Source: Nitrospira sp. BO4
GTDB lineage: Bacteria; Nitrospirota; Nitrospiria; Nitrospirales; Nitrospiraceae
NCBI GenBank assembly: GCA_030144965.1
Contig: JAMPUU010000012.1
Coordinates: forward strand, 248,001-312,000
Direction: 5' to 3'
DNA: 64,000 nt
The first letter of the stretch is position 1; the number at the start of each line of letters is the position of its first letter. Of the stretch, positions 62,001-64,000 are shown one piece after another. Both the position numbers and the translations under genes were made by a program. The notes below the pieces were generated by a model. That model was not told the DNA's origin and made no database searches. It saw only the letters and a program-made list of their open reading frames with translations.

Positions 62001-62795
62001 TCAGAGAATCGAGCGAATGGTACCACCGTCCACACGAAGCGCTGCACCGTTGGTCGCGGAGGACAGCGGGCTGGCGACAAACGCTACGAGAGCGGCCACT
62101 TCCTCAGTGGAGGCAAACCGTTTGAGCAACGAGCTTGGACGGACCGTCTCAAAGAATTCCCTTTCCACCACCGAAGGCTCAACGTGGCGCGACTTCGCCA
62201 GATCGCCGACGAACTTCTCGACGCCTTCGGACTTCGTCGGTCCCGCCAGGATCGAATTGACCGTCACAGCCGTGCCGGCGGTGGTTTCCGCCAGGCCTCG
62301 CGCCAGCGCCAGTTGCATAGTTTTCGTCACACCATAATGGATCATTTCCACCGGGATATTGACGCCGGATTCGCTCGAGATAAAAATGATCCTCCCCCAG
62401 TTTTTTGTCCTCATCTTCGGCAAGTAATGGCGGCTCAGTCGCACGCCACTCATGAAATTGGTTTCGATAAGCGTTTGCCAGTCTTCATCGGAGATCTCCT
62501 CAAAAGGCTTTGGCTCATACGAACCCAAGTTGTTGATCAAAATGTCGACCTGAGGAAAGGCATTCACGGCTTGCGTCACCGCCTTCGCTGCACTTAGATC
62601 GGCGATGAGCGGTTCGAGCTTCACGTGAGGATATTTCTGCCGGACCTTTCCGATTGCCTCGGTTACCCGCTCTTTCGATCGACCATTGATAATCACCGCC
62701 GCGCCCTCCCCGGCCAGAGCCGCAGCAATAGCCAAACCGATACCTCCGGTCGAACCGGTCACGAGCGCGAGCTTGCCCGACAGTTGTAAGTCCAT
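62001..62795 (-). CDS. Short-chain dehydrogenase/reductase
   Basis: A 264-residue SDR from ATG 62795, with GAGAGGGG upstream. Cofactor motif VTGSTGGIGLAIAAAL, VDILINNLGSYEPKP (NNxG), catalytic Ser in IIFISSESGVN, and HYGVTKTMQLALARGL (YxxxK) are present. The C-terminal GAALRVDGGTIRSIL is typical. It is the third SDR of the window, the other two being in the pump operons. No substrate can be assigned. It lies 32 bases downstream of the VOC gene on the same strand, so co-expression is likely. Confidence 0.92.
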   Translation of the reverse strand: MDLQLSGKLALVTGSTGGIGLAIAAALAGEGAAVIINGRSKERVTEAIGKVRQKYPHVKLEPLIADLSAAKAVTQAVNAFPQVDILINNLGSYEPKPFEEISDEDWQTLIETNFMSGVRLSRHYLPKMRTKNWGRIIFISSESGVNIPVEMIHYGVTKTMQLALARGLAETTAGTAVTVNSILAGPTKSEGVEKFVGDLAKSRHVEPSVVEREFFETVRPSSLLKRFASTEEVAALVAFVASPLSSATNGAALRVDGGTIRSIL

Positions 62796-62827
62796 GCGTG
62801 GAACCCCTCTCAATCAATGAAATGAAC

Positions 62828-63274
62828 TTATAAATTCAGCGGCTTGATCCGCGCCATCACCGACGCCGGATTGTTTCGCCACACCGATTCGTCCGCATCC
62901 ACATAGAGCTCAACCTCATTCCCATCGGGATCTTTGAGATAGAGACTTTGGCTGACCGTGTGATCGCTCATGCCATCGATCGGAACTCCTGCCTGCTCCA
63001 AGTCCCGTTTTGCCTGACGCAGTTCGTCAAGACTGTCTCCCACTTTGATCCCGATATGGTAGAGGCCACGGCGTCGCCCACTCGGCGGCCCAGGGACATC
63101 GCCGACTTGAATCAGCAGCAATTCGTGATGCGTCCGACCGGATGTCAGCGCAGCGGCTGCCCCATTAAAGATCCGTGCGACTTCCTTGAAGCCCAACAGA
63201 TCCCGGTAAAAGCCGAGCGATCGATCAAGCTCTTTGACGTAGAAGACCACGTGGCCCAAATACTGTGCTTTCAT
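62828..63274 (-). CDS. Glyoxalase/VOC superfamily protein
   Basis: A 148-residue vicinal-oxygen-chelate protein. GHVVFYVKELDRSLGFYRDLLGF is the first beta-alpha-beta module with a metal-ligand His, and GLYHIGIKVGDSLDEL with YLKDPDGNEVELYVD supply the second His and Glu. This spacing suits extradiol dioxygenase-like or glyoxalase-type chemistry, but the substrate is not evident. ATG 63274 overlaps the phosphatase stop (ATGA) and has GAGGAGGG. The longer start at 63301 would lie inside the upstream gene. Confidence 0.9.
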   Translation of the reverse strand: MKAQYLGHVVFYVKELDRSLGFYRDLLGFKEVARIFNGAAAALTSGRTHHELLLIQVGDVPGPPSGRRRGLYHIGIKVGDSLDELRQAKRDLEQAGVPIDGMSDHTVSQSLYLKDPDGNEVELYVDADESVWRNNPASVMARIKPLNL

Positions 63275-63861
63275 AGTCCCTCCTCGTGTGGAAGGTTCCA
63301 ACGTGTGATGACGCGCGTTTCACGCTCAAAGCCGAGCACGCTTATCGAAGCAGTGCGGAGGACGAACAACCGTCCCGCGTCAGGTGACAGACCGAGCCAG
63401 CAGGCGGCGAGTATGCGTAGGATATGGGCATGCGCGAACAGCACCACGTCGCCGTCCGCCGCCAGCGCCCGCTGGATCACCCGTTGGGCTCGGTGCCCGA
63501 CCAGCTCGATCGACTCACCCTTGGGAACAGATGCCGTCCAGATCGACCAATCAGGCTGTTCCGACCTGATCTCCGATGTCGTTCTTCCCTCATAGACACC
63601 ATAATCCCATTCGAGCAGGTCATCGCTCATACTCGCTGCCTCGCCGAAACCGGCCAGCCGGCAGGTCTCGCGTGCCCGACGTAGCGGGCTGCAGAGCACC
63701 AAGGCAAATCGTCGGCTGGCCAGAGATCGACCCAGGGTGGCCGCCTGGCGCTCACCCGTCGAAGTCAGCGCAATGTCGGTCCGCCCCGTATGCCGCTTCG
63801 CCACGCTCCATTCAGTCTCACCGTGCCGGATCATCCACAGTTCCTGGCTCGGCTCACTCAT
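63271..63861 (-). CDS. Histidine phosphatase family protein
   Basis: A 196-residue phosphatase of the phosphoglycerate-mutase-like branch. The phospho-accepting His is in LWMIRHGETEWSVAKRHTG (RHG motif), with LCSPLRRARETC (second Arg), the acid residue in LLEWDYGVYEGRT, and the second His in VVLFAHAHILRIL. Substrates in this family vary widely (alpha-ribazole phosphate, fructose bisphosphate, other small phosphates). ATG 63861 is preferred over a GTG three codons earlier. It overlaps the VOC gene by four bases. Confidence 0.92.
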   Translation of the reverse strand: MSEPSQELWMIRHGETEWSVAKRHTGRTDIALTSTGERQAATLGRSLASRRFALVLCSPLRRARETCRLAGFGEAASMSDDLLEWDYGVYEGRTTSEIRSEQPDWSIWTASVPKGESIELVGHRAQRVIQRALAADGDVVLFAHAHILRILAACWLGLSPDAGRLFVLRTASISVLGFERETRVITRWNLPHEEGL

Positions 63862-63939
63862 GTTTTCCACTTGCTGCTCTCACAATTTAATTTGATCTTC
63901 TGCACACCCTGGCCTAGTCGGACACTAACTATTCGGAGA

Positions 63940-64000
63940 TTAGGTCTTCCTCTCCAATGCGCGATCAAGATTGAACGCGGCACTGATCAGCGCCAGGTGT
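63940..64000 (-). CDS. C-terminal end of a gene running out of the window
   Basis: On the minus strand the last 61 bases read HLALISAAFNLDRALERKT and a TAA stop. The composition and the fit to the neighbouring minus-strand genes suggest a real coding end, about 80 bases upstream of the phosphatase start. Nineteen residues are too few to name the product. Confidence 0.45.
   Translation of the reverse strand, partial: HLALISAAFNLDRALERKT

Overview
The window reads as ordinary bacterial chromosome at roughly 55-60% GC, densely packed with genes of a Gram-negative, probably Nitrospira-like (Nitrospirota) organism. This assignment is inference: it rests on the mixture of an outer-membrane assembly lipoprotein (BamD type), two tripartite RND pumps, a short archaeal/Thermotoga-type S-adenosylhomocysteinase, abundant two-component genes and small zinc-ribbon and PilZ-like proteins. 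No nitrification marker, rRNA, tRNA, CRISPR array, transposase or phage gene was seen.

Layout. 1-9.2 kb: the C-terminal end of a sensor kinase, fabH, a bamD-like lipoprotein gene, a ccdA-tlpA pair, metK and ahcY (each separated by strong intrinsic terminators), an exported cyclase-fold protein and a glutaredoxin-BolA pair. 9.4-14.0 kb: a translationally coupled signalling operon (receiver, Rossmann-kinase fusion, membrane dCache-type kinase, c-heme DUF3365 protein), the best candidate here for an undescribed redox-sensing phosphorelay. 14.1-21.3 kb: AI-2E family permease, bactofilin, bifunctional penicillin-binding protein, zinc ribbon, receiver, sodium-solute symporter, PilZ-like protein. 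21.6-28.6 kb: DNA polymerase IV, two tiny membrane proteins sharing an identical leader, 3-methyladenine glycosylase I, DUF1059, a tight four-gene operon (lipoprotein, methyltransferase, TfoX-N, DUF488) and a BT1-type transporter.

28.7-37.4 kb: a long minus-strand operon running adaptor, RND pump, outer-membrane factor, nitroreductase, SDR, AlkA-type glycosylase and ferredoxin-metallo-beta-lactamase fusion. 37.5-41 kb: a small operon (46-residue membrane protein missed by length filters, DoxX, zinc ribbon, STAS) with a striking upstream palindrome, next to a sigma-54 activator and a double CDGSH protein. 41.2-50.6 kb: a tandem universal stress protein and a cation/proton antiporter that share a 53-base upstream element, flanking a cluster of sensor kinases and regulators that includes a truncated receiver. 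50.7-64 kb: all minus strand; a second RND operon followed by an SDR and a Rieske-flavodoxin fusion, then Kelch, SnoaL-like, NmrA-like, exported, SDR, VOC and histidine-phosphatase genes.

How the parts fit: the window is dominated by sensing (at least five kinases), envelope maintenance, redox/iron-sulfur chemistry, alkylation and lesion-bypass DNA repair, and efflux coupled to oxidoreductases. That looks like a stress and detoxification region, not one dedicated metabolic pathway.
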